Numbered from the stretch's first letter, positions 8,753 through 18,255 are shown. The stretch is 64,000 nucleotides of DNA from Legionella septentrionalis (GCF_003989745.1 NZ_RZGS01000003.1:1-64000); one strand, 5' to 3'. Numbers and translations are program-made. Notes: generated by a model from the letters alone, not told the origin.

Positions 8753-10822
8753 ATGTCCAATAATTTATTATTTGAATTAGGAACAGAAGAATTACCGTCT
8801 GCATCCGTATGGCCTTTGGCAGATGCGTTGGCTAATAATTTGATTACTGGTTTGGCACAAGCCGAGCTTAAACATGGCAAAGTATCCCGATATGCTACTC
8901 CGCGGCGTTTGGCAGTTTTCATTCAAGATGTGGAAACCTTGCAGCAGACACAAAAAATTTCCCGCAAGGGCCCGGCTTATCAAAATTCACTCAATGAAAA
9001 AGGTGAGCCCAGTGCCGCTTTGCAAGGCTTTGCCAAATCTTGCGGCGTCAGCGTGGCAGAATTGACCCGCCTGCAAACCGATAAAGGAGAATGGTGGGCT
9101 TATGAGACATTAAAGGAAGGGGCGCACACTGCTGATTTGCTGCCGGATATGATCCGGCAGGCGGTAGCGGCATTGCCTATTGCCAAATTAATGCGTTGGG
9201 GAGCAGGTGATGCTGAATTTGCACGCCCTGTGCATTGGGCGGTTTTATTATTCGGAAATAAAGCGATTACCACCGGATTGCTTGGCATCACAACCGGCGC
9301 TCAAAGTTTCGGACATCGTTTCCACCATCCTCAGGCAATCACTATTTCTTCGCCGGACCTATATGAAGCCTTGCTGCAAGATGCATATGTGATTGCAGAT
9401 TTTGCGAAAAGACGCAATATGATTAAGCATCAGGTAGAAAATTTAGCACAAAGCATTGGTGCCCAGCCTGTCATGCCAGATGCATTACTTGATGAAGTGA
9501 CTTCCATTGTGGAATGGCCGCGAGCCTTATTAGCCAATTTTGCAGAAGAGTTTTTGGAAGTACCGCCCGAAGTGCTGATTGCCTCCATGCAATCCCATCA
9601 AAAATGTTTCGCATTGCGCGACCTTCAAGGTAAATTATTACCGCACTTTATTACCATCAGTAATATTGAAAGCCAGCAGCCCGCACAAGTCATTTTGGGC
9701 AATGAAAAAGTGATGCGCGCGCGGCTTAGCGATGCTGCCTTCTTTTACCGGCAAGATAAGAAGCAAGCGCTACATACTTATCAGGAAAGAACCGCACATG
9801 TTATTTTTCAAGCACGTTTAGGCAGTTTACAGGATAAAGCCCAGCGAATACAAAGATTGATGGATTATCTCGTACAGCCATTACAGCTTAAGCATACCCA
9901 GGCTTTGCGCGCAGCAGAACTTAGCAAATGCGACTTGATGTCCGGGATGGTGGGAGAATTTCCTGAGCTGCAGGGGCTAATGGGTTATTACTACGCGCAC
10001 CATGACGGGGAAGATGAAGCAGTTGCGCAAGCCATTAATGAGCAATATATGCCGCGTTTTGCAGGCGATATATTGCCGGCATCAACTTTAGGCCTCGCTT
10101 TATCCTTGGCGGATCGCATCGATACATTGGTTGGTATTTTTGCAATTGGGCAAAAGCCCACAGGCATGAAAGATCCCTTCAAATTGCGCCGCCATGCATT
10201 GGCTGTAGTGCGTTTGTTAGTGGCAACCCCTGCTGCGTTAAATTTATCCACGCTTTTAGAAGAAGCAGCCAATGGGTATGAGGAGTCAGTAAAGGCGCAT
10301 GACATATTAGCAGAGCTACGTTTGTTTATTTTGGAACGTATGCAGTCTTTTTATCAAGGGCAAGGAATACCGGCAGAATTGGTGCAAGCAGTACGGGCAG
10401 AGCAGGACGATTGGCTTTATGATGCCGACAAGAGGATAAAAGCCCTGTTGGATTTTATCCTCTTGCCAGAAGCAGCTAGCCTGTCGGCAGCTTGTAAACG
10501 GGTGAATAATATTTTGCAACAATCTTCACCCAACGCAGAGATAACCTTGGACCCGAATCTATTTACGGAAAGTGCAGAGCAAAATTTGTTTAATTCTTTA
10601 CAAAAGATGGAAAATCTTGTGTTTTCCCTTTACACAGAGGGGGATTACAAGGCTATTTTGAACCAATTGGCCAGTTTGCGTGAACCTGTAGACGCTTTTT
10701 TTGATCAAGTCATGGTGATGGTAGACAATGAGGCAATAAAAAAGAATCGCCTGGCACTGCTTGGTAGACTAAGATTATTATTGCAGGGCGTGGCTGATAT
10801 TTCCTTGCTGCCGCAAGCATGA
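8753..10822 (+). CDS. glyS: Glycyl-tRNA synthetase beta subunit
   Basis: Beta subunit that recognises tRNA-Gly and completes the tetramer with GlyQ. The start MSNNLLFELGTEELPSASV is the conserved N-terminus, so I place it at 8753 rather than at an in-frame ATG 42 bp upstream. The resulting 689 residues equal the usual length. An HD-like central region (SLADRIDTLVGIFAIGQKPTG) and a C-terminal DALR-type helical anticodon-binding domain are visible. The stop overlaps the ATG of rsmJ (ATGA), which suggests coupled expression. Confidence 0.98.
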   Translation: MSNNLLFELGTEELPSASVWPLADALANNLITGLAQAELKHGKVSRYATPRRLAVFIQDVETLQQTQKISRKGPAYQNSLNEKGEPSAALQGFAKSCGVSVAELTRLQTDKGEWWAYETLKEGAHTADLLPDMIRQAVAALPIAKLMRWGAGDAEFARPVHWAVLLFGNKAITTGLLGITTGAQSFGHRFHHPQAITISSPDLYEALLQDAYVIADFAKRRNMIKHQVENLAQSIGAQPVMPDALLDEVTSIVEWPRALLANFAEEFLEVPPEVLIASMQSHQKCFALRDLQGKLLPHFITISNIESQQPAQVILGNEKVMRARLSDAAFFYRQDKKQALHTYQERTAHVIFQARLGSLQDKAQRIQRLMDYLVQPLQLKHTQALRAAELSKCDLMSGMVGEFPELQGLMGYYYAHHDGEDEAVAQAINEQYMPRFAGDILPASTLGLALSLADRIDTLVGIFAIGQKPTGMKDPFKLRRHALAVVRLLVATPAALNLSTLLEEAANGYEESVKAHDILAELRLFILERMQSFYQGQGIPAELVQAVRAEQDDWLYDADKRIKALLDFILLPEAASLSAACKRVNNILQQSSPNAEITLDPNLFTESAEQNLFNSLQKMENLVFSLYTEGDYKAILNQLASLREPVDAFFDQVMVMVDNEAIKKNRLALLGRLRLLLQGVADISLLPQA

Positions 10823-11565
10823 GTAATGCCGTTGCAGTAGGTTATGCAAATGCTTCTTTAAAAGAAGAAGCTGGAATTTTGGCGGATAAATTACAACTTG
10901 CGTTGGACAATGCATTATTTCCGCAATTATGTCTAACTGAAGACAAGCTTGTATTACTGCTTACTGGTTTCTCGCCATTGTTTGCTGATTTTTCTGTTAA
11001 AACCTTGCAGAGGAGGCGAGATGCTGGAAAGAAACAAGGATTGGTAAAAGCATGCAAGCCTTTTCCAGGTAAACGTATTCTCGACGCTACAGGCGGGTGG
11101 GGTCGAGATGCTGCCATACTTGCAAGTTTTGGCGCTCAGGTATTGCTGATAGAGCGCGACCCCGTCATGGCAGCACTGCTTGCCGATGCCTTGCAACGGA
11201 TCCCGCCTGAATCTCGATTGCGCCATTCATTATCATTGCAATCTTTGGATGCCAAATGCTATTTGCAGGAATTATCACCCAATGCCTATCCGGATGTAAT
11301 TTATATTGATCCCATGCATCCAGTACGGGAAAAATCTGCTTTGGTAAAAAAAGAAATGCAAGCTTTACAGCAAATACTCGGGGCAGACGAAGATGCGTTG
11401 GCATTGCTGCAAACAGCATTACCGCGTGCACGCGAGCGTGTCGTAGTGAAATGGCCGCACCGTTTGGAACCGCTAATGCCGCCAGATCTCAGTTTTGATG
11501 GAAAAACGGTACGTTTTGATGTTTATTTAACGAATAAAAAAGCGGCAGGGAAGAAAACTTCATGA
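10819..11565 (+). CDS. rsmJ: 16S rRNA m2G1516 methyltransferase RsmJ
   Basis: S-adenosylmethionine-dependent methyltransferase that modifies one guanine of 16S rRNA. The SAM-binding region ILDATGGWGRDAAILASFG lies at about 89-107, followed by the acidic strand VLLIERD, and the catalytic-type motif DVIYIDPMHP is at about 157-166. The 248 residues agree with the family (formerly DUF548 / YhiQ). It overlaps glyS by 4 bp. An N-terminal domain of about 80 residues precedes the Rossmann-like core. Confidence 0.94.
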   Translation: MSNAVAVGYANASLKEEAGILADKLQLALDNALFPQLCLTEDKLVLLLTGFSPLFADFSVKTLQRRRDAGKKQGLVKACKPFPGKRILDATGGWGRDAAILASFGAQVLLIERDPVMAALLADALQRIPPESRLRHSLSLQSLDAKCYLQELSPNAYPDVIYIDPMHPVREKSALVKKEMQALQQILGADEDALALLQTALPRARERVVVKWPHRLEPLMPPDLSFDGKTVRFDVYLTNKKAAGKKTS

Positions 11566-11567
11566 TG

Positions 11568-11584
11568 CCGCTCCAAGGGAGCGG
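11568..11584 (+). terminator. Hairpin after rsmJ
   Basis: A 7-bp stem (CCGCTCC with GGAGCGG) and a 3-base loop begin 3 bp after the rsmJ stop. A T-tract is lacking, so termination strength is uncertain. It lies between convergent genes. Confidence 0.4.
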
Positions 11585-11613
11585 GCTTGCTACTAATTCA
11601 ACTAATAATAGGA

Positions 11614-11775
11614 TTAAAAATCTTCTTCTATTTCTTTAAGCAAACGTTTATGGTCTTCAAGTTCTTCGATGCGTCTTCGCCTTTGTCCTTTTGTTGTTAA
11701 GCTGGTAGGGTTTTCATCAGAATCAATGAGTTTATCAAAGCTTGTTTCATATTCATCAAAAGAGGGAGCAGACAT
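11614..11775 (-). CDS. Small PA3496-family protein
   Basis: A 53-residue gene with start MSAPSFDEYETSF and a basic-acidic C-terminal half containing QRRRRIEELEDHKRLLKEIE and ending EEDF. The RRRIE..E..RL..E...DF pattern is that of the short PA3496 family found in many gammaproteobacteria (annotated as putative envelope integrity proteins; role unproven). It is highly charged, has no membrane segment and is probably helical. It lies on the strand opposite rsmJ. The start is the only in-frame ATG. Recognition rests on the C-terminal pattern. Confidence 0.75.
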   Translation of the reverse strand: MSAPSFDEYETSFDKLIDSDENPTSLTTKGQRRRRIEELEDHKRLLKEIEEDF

Positions 11776-11887
11776 GGCTTGTTCTCCTTGTGCAGCCTAT
11801 TATCCTGGTACGGGTTTCCACCCATCGATAACATACCAGAATTCATGCTTGAGAAACAGAGCCTAAAGCGTCCTTGCTCTTTATTTA

Positions 11888-13336
11888 TTAGATAGTCGGA
11901 GCGGGAGGTTGCTCCTCGGAAATTTGTTGTGCCGCTTGTTTTGTCTTATATTCTTCGAACGATTTTTTAAATTCCTGACATTTAAGTTTAGGATCCACGC
12001 TTTCGCTGATTTCATGCCGGGCCTTGGCATAAGTTTCAGCTTTGGATTGGATGGCTTGCAGCTTAGAGGGTGAATTCTTGAAAATTTCATCGATGCTCAT
12101 ATCCTTTCCGTTTACTTTCATTTGCTTTGGGTCGGTGCCCGCTTCACGGCACGCAGCATACATACGTTGTGCCAATTCAATGGCATGTTTTTCTTCCTTA
12201 TGAGAAATGACCCATTTTACATTATACCCGGAAATTTTGGCGGCTTGCACAAGCGATACCATATCGGCTTGGGATTTGCTATTCCAACCACCATAGTAAA
12301 ACGGGCTTATGATGCGGTTTGGCAATTGTATGGCAAAGCCATCATCTTGTTTTTGGATGGGTAGTCCTGTTACTGTCTGGAAAGTTTTAAGATCAGTTAG
12401 TTTAATACCTTTTAGCAAGGCAGATTTTTTATCGCCGTCTACTGCAATGGTGATGCCTTGTTCTTCTTCTGGCGTACCCTTTTTCCTTTTCTCTTCAATT
12501 ATGCGATCAATTTCTTTTTGCATAATCTTATTTTTATCGTAAAGGGCAGCTATAAAAGTAATTTCATCGCGTCTTTTTTGCGCTGCAATGTGCAAGTCAT
12601 CAATTGGTTTTTTCATTTCCTCATCGAATTTTTCCAATTGTTTTTTATTGGAATCTTGCAAAGCACTGAGCATTTGTTCCTTAATTTGCGGAATCTCGCT
12701 CTCGTTTATTTTCAAACTCGTAGTTAATTGCGTGCGAAATTCCTCTGAATCAAATTGTTTGCTTAGTTTATCGACCTGGGCTTGCATTTCATTTTCAATA
12801 GCCCTGCGTGCATCGTTTTTAACTGTATGCAGATAAGAAACCAGGCCATCGGGATTATAGGCACTGTCAGGATCCATAATAAATTGATTAATGGATTCCA
12901 ATTCTTGATTAAACTTTTCCTGGGCTTGTGTGGTTTTTTCATCAAATTTTAATGCTTCCTGCAAAGACTGTTTAAATCCTGCTATAGCTTCAGCAGAATC
13001 TTCTTCGGCCTCTGCTTCTGCATTAGGAGCTTGTTTCAGTCTTTCCTCGAAGGTTTTGCCGTCTTCAGTTTTAAGCATTGAAAAACCTGAAAAATCCTTG
13101 ATGCGGTTTTGTGCGTAATTATTGAAGGCTTCCTTGTTAATTGGATTTTCGCCTATATCCATGCTGTCGGCGTATTCTTTAAGGTATTTTTTCTCATCTT
13201 CAGGGGTTAATCCTGGAGGGGGGCCTGCTATTTTTTCTTTCAAAGATGCCACACCGGAATTAAACAAACGTGTAGCGGCTTCTTTACCAGCATACCCAAG
13301 AACAAAGGCACCAGCGCCAAGAATGATTGGAAGCAT
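11888..13336 (-). CDS. Coiled-coil protein, candidate Dot/Icm effector
   Basis: I do not recognise a named family. The 482-residue product begins with a short hydrophobic, glycine-rich segment (LPIILGAGAFVLGYAGKEAA). A long highly charged helical region (about 40-290), rich in Glu, Lys and Gln with heptad-like spacing, follows. The C-terminal half (about 320-440) looks globular (YYGGWNSKSQADMVSLVQAA). The tail SEEQPPAPTI has glutamates near the end, as many Dot/Icm substrates do. Its promoter carries a tandem PmrA-type box, and PmrA is a known regulator of effector genes in Legionella. Effector status is inference. It is monocistronic. Confidence 0.8.
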   Translation of the reverse strand: MLPIILGAGAFVLGYAGKEAATRLFNSGVASLKEKIAGPPPGLTPEDEKKYLKEYADSMDIGENPINKEAFNNYAQNRIKDFSGFSMLKTEDGKTFEERLKQAPNAEAEAEEDSAEAIAGFKQSLQEALKFDEKTTQAQEKFNQELESINQFIMDPDSAYNPDGLVSYLHTVKNDARRAIENEMQAQVDKLSKQFDSEEFRTQLTTSLKINESEIPQIKEQMLSALQDSNKKQLEKFDEEMKKPIDDLHIAAQKRRDEITFIAALYDKNKIMQKEIDRIIEEKRKKGTPEEEQGITIAVDGDKKSALLKGIKLTDLKTFQTVTGLPIQKQDDGFAIQLPNRIISPFYYGGWNSKSQADMVSLVQAAKISGYNVKWVISHKEEKHAIELAQRMYAACREAGTDPKQMKVNGKDMSIDEIFKNSPSKLQAIQSKAETYAKARHEISESVDPKLKCQEFKKSFEEYKTKQAAQQISEEQPPAPTI

Positions 13337-13366
13337 AATACGTACCTAATGATTACGACTAACTAA

Positions 13367-13400
13367 AGTATAACATTAAAATCATTAAGCAATAATTAAG
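13367..13400 (-). promoter_or_regulatory. Promoter with tandem PmrA-type box (coiled-coil effector candidate)
   Basis: On the minus strand two 9-bp half-sites, CTTAATTAT and CTTAATGAT (13392-13400 and 13381-13389), are separated by 2 bp, giving an 11-bp period. After 8 bp comes an extended -10, TGT-TATACT (-10 at 13367-13372). From memory, the L. pneumophila PmrA consensus is cTTAATatT-N2-cTTAATatT. The match is close, and the place fits activation from the -35 region. Confidence 0.65.
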
Positions 13401-13548
13401 GGATTGTGTTTAAAACATATCGAGTAAATTTTTTACAATGCTTGCATTGGAGCTTTTAAAAACCCGTTACTACATCTTACAACGTATCTTTTTAGTCGGA
13501 CTTGAAGCATGCAAAAGCATCAGCTTCATTTGCAAACAATTCCTCAAA

Positions 13549-13568
13549 GCTGCCCCGCGAGGGGCAGC
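13549..13568 (-). terminator. Terminator-like hairpin after metQ
   Basis: A perfect 8-bp stem (GCTGCCCC with GGGGCAGC) is capped by a GCGA tetraloop, 32 bp beyond the metQ stop. On the minus strand only TTT follows. It is the likely end of the metNIQ transcript. Confidence 0.55.
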
Positions 13569-13599
13569 CTTAGGAACGGCAAAGTCCGCAGGCTTTATG

Positions 13600-14379
13600 C
13601 TATTTCCAGGCTGGTATAGCAGCGTCGCCGAACAATTCCTGCGCTTTTTTCTCCACTTCCGGGGAATTTAAGGCTTTAACAAATAATTCCAATTGCGGGT
13701 TTTTCGTGCTGTTACTGCGGACTACAATGAGGTTTGCGTAGGGTGAATCTTTATTTTCAATAAAAAGGGCGTCCTGTTTTGGACTAAGCCCTGCCGGAAT
13801 GGCAAATGTTGTGTTAATGATGGCTGCGTCCACATCAGGTAAGACGCGGGGAAGCTGCGCGGCATCTAATTCTTTAAAACGCAATCTTTTGGGGTTCGCA
13901 GCAATATCCTGGATGGTAGCATTTTGTTTTTCATGTAAAGTAATCAATCCTGCTTTTTGCAATAGCAAAAGGGCGCGCGCTTCATTGCTAGGATCATTGG
14001 GCAAGGCGATTAAGGCGTGCTCTGGCAATTCTGCCAATGATTTGAACTTTTTAGAATAAATCCCCGTGGGGTAAATAAACGTTTTTCCAATCACTTTAAG
14101 ATGATAACCGTGCGCTTTACTGGCTGCTTGCAGGTAGGGGAGATGTTGATAGACATTGGCATCTAAACTGCCATCCTGTAAGGCTTCGTTTGGCAAATTA
14201 TAATCATTAAATTCAATGATTTTTATATTTAAATCGTAGCGGTTTTTGCCTACTTCTTGTGCTACTTCGACCAGCTCAGTCTCAGGTCCGGAAATCGTCC
14301 CGATGGTTAACGTATTGGGTGAGGGTTTACTGCAGGCAACCAATGCCAGCAACAAAGAAAAAACACAAACAATGCGCAT
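13600..14379 (-). CDS. metQ: Methionine ABC transporter substrate-binding lipoprotein
   Basis: Periplasmic, lipid-anchored receptor that delivers methionine to the MetI-MetN importer. A signal peptide ends in the lipobox LVAC, with the acylated Cys about 17 residues from the start. The NlpA family features include TIGTISGPETELVEVAQEV and the ligand-binding stretch EFNDYNLPNEALQDGSLDANVYQH. I placed the start at 14379 because AGGAG lies 6 bp upstream of it; an ATG 6 bp earlier is too close to that site. It is the last gene of metN-metI-metQ. Confidence 0.95.
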   Translation of the reverse strand: MRIVCVFSLLLALVACSKPSPNTLTIGTISGPETELVEVAQEVGKNRYDLNIKIIEFNDYNLPNEALQDGSLDANVYQHLPYLQAASKAHGYHLKVIGKTFIYPTGIYSKKFKSLAELPEHALIALPNDPSNEARALLLLQKAGLITLHEKQNATIQDIAANPKRLRFKELDAAQLPRVLPDVDAAIINTTFAIPAGLSPKQDALFIENKDSPYANLIVVRSNSTKNPQLELFVKALNSPEVEKKAQELFGDAAIPAWK

Positions 14380-14409
14380 GTACATCTCCTAGTAAGTAAT
14401 TGCAGCCTC

Positions 14410-15057
14410 TTAATGATGAGAGAAACGGCGAGCCAAACGATCGCCTCCCATTTGCAACAGTTGCACCAAGACAACTAAAATCGCAACGGTTGCCAGCATG
14501 ACCATCACATCAAAGCGTTGATAACCATAGCGGATGGCTAAATCCCCTAGACCACCGCCACCTACTGTGCCCGCCATGGCTGAATAATTGACCAAGGTAA
14601 TCGCCGTTACTGTCGTTGCATGAATCAAGGCAGGAATTGCTTCGGGCAACAAGATGAAGCGAATCATTTGCAGGGTACTGGCACCCATGGCATGGCCGGT
14701 CTCAATTAAACCTGCAGGCAAACTTTGATATATATTATCCACCAACCGCGCAAAAAAAGGCGTGGCGCCCAAAGTTAGAGGAACTATGGCAGCGTGTAAG
14801 CCTATGGAAGTCCCTACAAGTAAACGGGTAAAAGGAATGAGCGCCACCAGCAAAATGATGAAGGGGATGGAGCGGCTAATGTTAATAACTCCTGCAATTA
14901 AACGGCTAATCCAGGGATTAGGTTTTATTTTTTCCGCAGTAAACAACAAAGTACCTAATGGTAAACCCAATAGCACAGCCAACAGAGTGCTGAGTGCAAC
15001 CATGTAAATCGTTTCGCCTGTGGCAGTTAAAAAATCATAAAGCATGGTCGGCGACAT
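14410..15057 (-). CDS. metI: Methionine ABC transporter permease
   Basis: Integral inner-membrane channel of the methionine importer. The 215-residue protein has five to six hydrophobic segments and the EAA loop near residue 140 ([27 protein letters not shown]) that docks into the ATPase. Conserved MetI features such as [20 protein letters not shown] are present. Its start lies inside the 3' end of metN (23-bp overlap), so the two are translationally linked. Confidence 0.96.
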   Translation of the reverse strand: MSPTMLYDFLTATGETIYMVALSTLLAVLLGLPLGTLLFTAEKIKPNPWISRLIAGVINISRSIPFIILLVALIPFTRLLVGTSIGLHAAIVPLTLGATPFFARLVDNIYQSLPAGLIETGHAMGASTLQMIRFILLPEAIPALIHATTVTAITLVNYSAMAGTVGGGGLGDLAIRYGYQRFDVMVMLATVAILVVLVQLLQMGGDRLARRFSHH

Positions 15058-16060
15058 ACCCTAAAACCTCCACAGTTAGGCCAAATTGTTCACAACGTTT
15101 GCTGAATGTTTGCAGCAATGTTGCATCCGCTGATAATTCTGCGATGAGTACACCGCAAGTGACTGTATCATAGCGGTCAATATTCGCGAGTAAAATATTA
15201 ATATCCAGATGCAATTCGCGGCTGGTTTGGCTGATGAAAGGAACGGTTGCTCCTTCGCCTTCAAAAAATAAACGCACCAAAGGCTTATGATTGGCTACCT
15301 CGGTTAAGTGACTGCTAAGGCAGATCGGTAATTCCGGGCTCAATTCCTTATAAAGCATGGTGCGTGCGATGCTGTTTTTTTGTTTAAAAACATCGGCAAT
15401 GGCTGTGGTTTCAATGATTTTACCCGCTTCCATTACCGCCAGGCGATGACAAATGCGTTTCACCACATCCATTTCATGTGTAATGAGAACGATGGTAATC
15501 CCATAAAGGCGGTTAATTTTTTTCAAGAGGGCCAAGATGGCATCGGTTGTTTCAGGATCAAGCGCCGAGGTTGCTTCGTCGCAAAGGAGAATCTTAGGGG
15601 AACAGCTAAGAGCCCGAGCGATTGCTACGCGTTGTTTTTGCCCTCCGCTCAACTGGCTTGGATAGGCTTGTACTTTGTTGGTTAATTCCACCAAAGGTAG
15701 AAGTTCATCGATTTTTATTTTTATCTTGTCTTCCGATAAGCCTTGAATGCGCATGGGTAAAGCAATATTGTCGTATACGGTTTTCGAATTGAGCAAATTG
15801 AATTGTTGAAAAATCATCGCCATTTTATGGCGCGCGCGCCGGAGTCCGTCGCTATTTAACTCAATTAAATTTTCTCCATCGATAATGACTTGCCCGCAAT
15901 CAGGACGCTCCAGCAAGTTAAGGCAGCGCAATAACGTTGATTTTCCGGCACCGCTTTTGCCGATGATGCCAAAAATTTCATTTTCCTGAATGAATAAATC
16001 AATGTCATGCAAGACCTTATGGCCTGCGTAGGATTTTGATAAAGCAGATAATTCTATCAT
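15035..16060 (-). CDS. metN: Methionine ABC transporter ATP-binding protein
   Basis: ATPase that powers methionine uptake. Walker [17 protein letters not shown], the signature [16 protein letters not shown] and Walker [17 protein letters not shown] are intact. The C-terminal NIL domain (about 255-335) binds methionine and gives trans-inhibition in MetN proteins. It is the first gene of the operon. The start is the ATG at 16060, with only a weak ribosome-binding site (GGAA), consistent with a gene whose translation may be controlled from its leader. The leader carries a SAM-II-like riboswitch candidate. Confidence 0.96.
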   Translation of the reverse strand: MIELSALSKSYAGHKVLHDIDLFIQENEIFGIIGKSGAGKSTLLRCLNLLERPDCGQVIIDGENLIELNSDGLRRARHKMAMIFQQFNLLNSKTVYDNIALPMRIQGLSEDKIKIKIDELLPLVELTNKVQAYPSQLSGGQKQRVAIARALSCSPKILLCDEATSALDPETTDAILALLKKINRLYGITIVLITHEMDVVKRICHRLAVMEAGKIIETTAIADVFKQKNSIARTMLYKELSPELPICLSSHLTEVANHKPLVRLFFEGEGATVPFISQTSRELHLDINILLANIDRYDTVTCGVLIAELSADATLLQTFSKRCEQFGLTVEVLGYVADHAL

Positions 16061-16113
16061 TTTATTCCAAGCTAATGCAGCAGGCGGGAGACTGAAGGGG
16101 GTAAATGCTGGAT

Positions 16114-16177
16114 GCCCGCTTTAGCCGATTTTCAACAGTTCGTTGAGCGCCCGCAAGCTGAGAGTTCAAATCGGCGC
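16114..16177 (-). promoter_or_regulatory. SAM-II/SAM-V type riboswitch candidate in the metN leader
   Basis: On the minus strand the leader contains, in order, GCGCCGATTTGA, GCTTGC, GGGCGC and AAATCGGCTAAAGCGGGC. These are the conserved blocks I know from SAM-II (GAUUU, CUUGC, GCUAAA). GCGCC can pair with GGCGC, and GCCGATTT is fully complementary to AAATCGGC, allowing a pseudoknot. The 3' GCGGGC can also pair with GCTTGC (two G-U). A perfect -10 (TATAAT on the minus strand, 16184-16189) places the start of transcription at about 16177, the aptamer's first base. It lies 53 bases before the metN ATG. Function is inferred. Confidence 0.68.
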
Positions 16178-16183
16178 ATTGAG

Positions 16184-16189
16184 ATTATA
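16184..16189 (-). promoter_or_regulatory. -10 element of the metNIQ promoter
   Basis: A consensus TATAAT on the minus strand; the expected start of transcription is at about 16177. The -35 region is T-rich and not close to consensus (CTTTTG at 17 bp). Confidence 0.6.
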
Positions 16190-16308
16190 CCGCAAAATTT
16201 CATAAACAAAAGTAATAATGATAGGTCCTGAGCGCTTGCATCCTTGTTTTTTCCTGCAGGTTAAGTTATCAACACCATGCATGGGAGCAGGATGCAGCAT
16301 ATCTAATG

Positions 16309-18246
16309 TCAGAACAATAATTCTTCCCGGTCTTTAAAATCATCCAAAGCTTCGGGATTTGCAATCGATTGCAAATTATTAATTGCTTGCCCATGGATGA
16401 TTTGACGTACCGCCAGTTCTACAATTTTGCCATTAATGGTCCGCGGGATGTCTGTAACTTGCAGAATTTTGGCTGGGACATGTCTTGGCGATGCATTATT
16501 ACGGATGGTTTGACCAATGGTTTGCTTAAGATGTTCATCCAAAGTCATGCCCGCCTTTAATTTCACGAAAAGGATGATGCGAACGTCATCTTGCCAATCC
16601 TGGCCTATGACGAGACTATCCAATACTTCAGGAATTTTTTCCACTTGTCGGTAAATTTCTGCAGTCCCTATGCGTACGCCGCCAGGATTTAATACCGTAT
16701 CGGAACGCCCATAAATGATAAGTCCGTGGTGTTTTGTGATTTCGGCAAAATCACCATGCGCCCAAATACCGGGGAAGCGTTCGAAATAAGCGCGACGATA
16801 CATCTTTTTATCTGCATCGTTCCAAAAGCAAACAGGCATGGAGGGAAATGGTTTCGTACAAACCAGTTCGCCGCGCGCTTCGCGCACCGGTTGCCCTGCC
16901 TCATCGAATACATTCACACTCATACCTAAACCAATGCACTGCAACTCGCCACGATAAACCGGCAGCAGGGGATTTCCCAGGGCAAAGCAAGAAACAATAT
17001 CAGTCCCGCCTGAAATCGAACTCAACTGCACGCCAGGCTTTACATGCATGGAGACGAAATCATAATTTTTAGGCAGCAAGGGCGATCCTGTCGAAAGAAT
17101 ACAGCGCAAGCTTGCCAGTGAACACGCAAGACGGGGTTTAACTTCTGCTTTTTCGATGCTGGAAATAAATTTGGCACTGGTGCCAAATACCGTGATGTGT
17201 TCATCATCAATTAATTGAAATAAACGATTGGCTGTGGGAAAGGTGGGTGAGCCTTCATAGAGCGTTAAGGTAGCACCTAAAGCAAGTACGGACACCATCC
17301 AGTTCCACATCATCCAGCCGCAGGTAGTATAAAAAAATAAATTATCATGGGTGTTGATGTCGGTATGTAATCCTAATTCTTTAACATGTTGTAAAAGCAC
17401 GCCGCCGGTGCCATGTACAATGCATTTTGGTTTGCCGGTGGTGCCGGAAGAGAAAAGAATGTATAAAGGGTGGTCAAAAGGAACGGATACAAACTCAAGA
17501 TGATTTGCAGGCTGTAAAAATTCTTCCCAAACCATGGTCTTAGTGGAAGAGGGTATGGACTCCACTGCATTTAATACCGGACAAACAACCACATGTTCAA
17601 TGCTTGGAATAGTATCTTTTAGCTTAATCTTATCCAGATCGCTGTGGGTTTTTCCATGGTATTGATGGCCGTTGCTGATAAATAAAACTTTAGGTTCTAT
17701 TTGTCCTAAGCGGTCAAGGATGGCATTAGTACCAAAATCAGGCGAACAAGATGACCAGATGGCTCCAAGGGAAGCTGTGGCTAAAAAGGCAATGATTGTA
17801 TAGGCAACATTGGGTAGAACCGCAGCGACGCGATCGCCTTGACCGATCCCTAATGCCTGCAAGCCGGCCGCACAAAAAGCTACTTGCTGCTTTAATTCTG
17901 CATAACTAAGGCATTGGCGGCTGCCCTGTTCATCGATGCTGATGATAGCAGGGTGTTCATCGTTGCGGGACAATAATTGCCGGGTAAAATTAAGGCTTGC
18001 GCCGCTAAACCAGCGTGCGTCAATCATGTGCTGATAATCATTAAGAATTCGCGCGGCAGGCGTAGCAAATTGTATACCAAAAAATTCTTGCAAAGTGGGC
18101 CAGAATTGCTCGCAGTTTTCTACCGACCAAGCATGTAGGGCTTCGTAACTGCGGAATTCTTTTTGATATTTTTTGCCGGCAAATTGCATGAATTGCCACA
18201 TCCTGCTGTTTTCTGGGTTCCTGGGTCCCCATACTTTGCTTTCCAT
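16309..18246 (-). CDS. Acetoacetyl-CoA synthetase
   Basis: Acyl-adenylate-forming ligase that converts acetoacetate, ATP and CoA to acetoacetyl-CoA. The 645-residue protein starts with the family's N-terminal extension (VWGPRNPENSRMWQF). It has the AMP-binding loop LFSSGTTGKPKCIVHGTGG, the FFYTTCGWMMWNW block and the C-terminal GRSDTVLNPGGVRIGTAE hinge region. The acetylatable lysine motif near the end is NGKIVELAVRQI. It lies 9 bp after aguA and may be read with that operon. With MvaB and AtoB in this window it would close leucine and ketone-body use to acetyl-CoA. Confidence 0.93.
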   Translation of the reverse strand: MESKVWGPRNPENSRMWQFMQFAGKKYQKEFRSYEALHAWSVENCEQFWPTLQEFFGIQFATPAARILNDYQHMIDARWFSGASLNFTRQLLSRNDEHPAIISIDEQGSRQCLSYAELKQQVAFCAAGLQALGIGQGDRVAAVLPNVAYTIIAFLATASLGAIWSSCSPDFGTNAILDRLGQIEPKVLFISNGHQYHGKTHSDLDKIKLKDTIPSIEHVVVCPVLNAVESIPSSTKTMVWEEFLQPANHLEFVSVPFDHPLYILFSSGTTGKPKCIVHGTGGVLLQHVKELGLHTDINTHDNLFFYTTCGWMMWNWMVSVLALGATLTLYEGSPTFPTANRLFQLIDDEHITVFGTSAKFISSIEKAEVKPRLACSLASLRCILSTGSPLLPKNYDFVSMHVKPGVQLSSISGGTDIVSCFALGNPLLPVYRGELQCIGLGMSVNVFDEAGQPVREARGELVCTKPFPSMPVCFWNDADKKMYRRAYFERFPGIWAHGDFAEITKHHGLIIYGRSDTVLNPGGVRIGTAEIYRQVEKIPEVLDSLVIGQDWQDDVRIILFVKLKAGMTLDEHLKQTIGQTIRNNASPRHVPAKILQVTDIPRTINGKIVELAVRQIIHGQAINNLQSIANPEALDDFKDREELLF

Positions 18247-18255
18247 CCTTTATCC

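Larger units (their letters stand above)
13337..13599. other. Intergenic region with effector promoter and met operon terminator
   Basis: The 263 bp hold the promoter of the leftward coiled-coil gene at the left end and the terminator-like hairpin of the met operon at the right end. The middle (about 13410-13540) can be read as an open frame on the plus strand that runs antisense into metQ. It has no ribosome-binding site and is not called. Confidence 0.5.

Noticed and set aside
13438-13671. Plus-strand open frame upstream of and antisense to metQ
   Set aside because: It crosses a terminator hairpin and the metQ coding end and has no ribosome-binding site.
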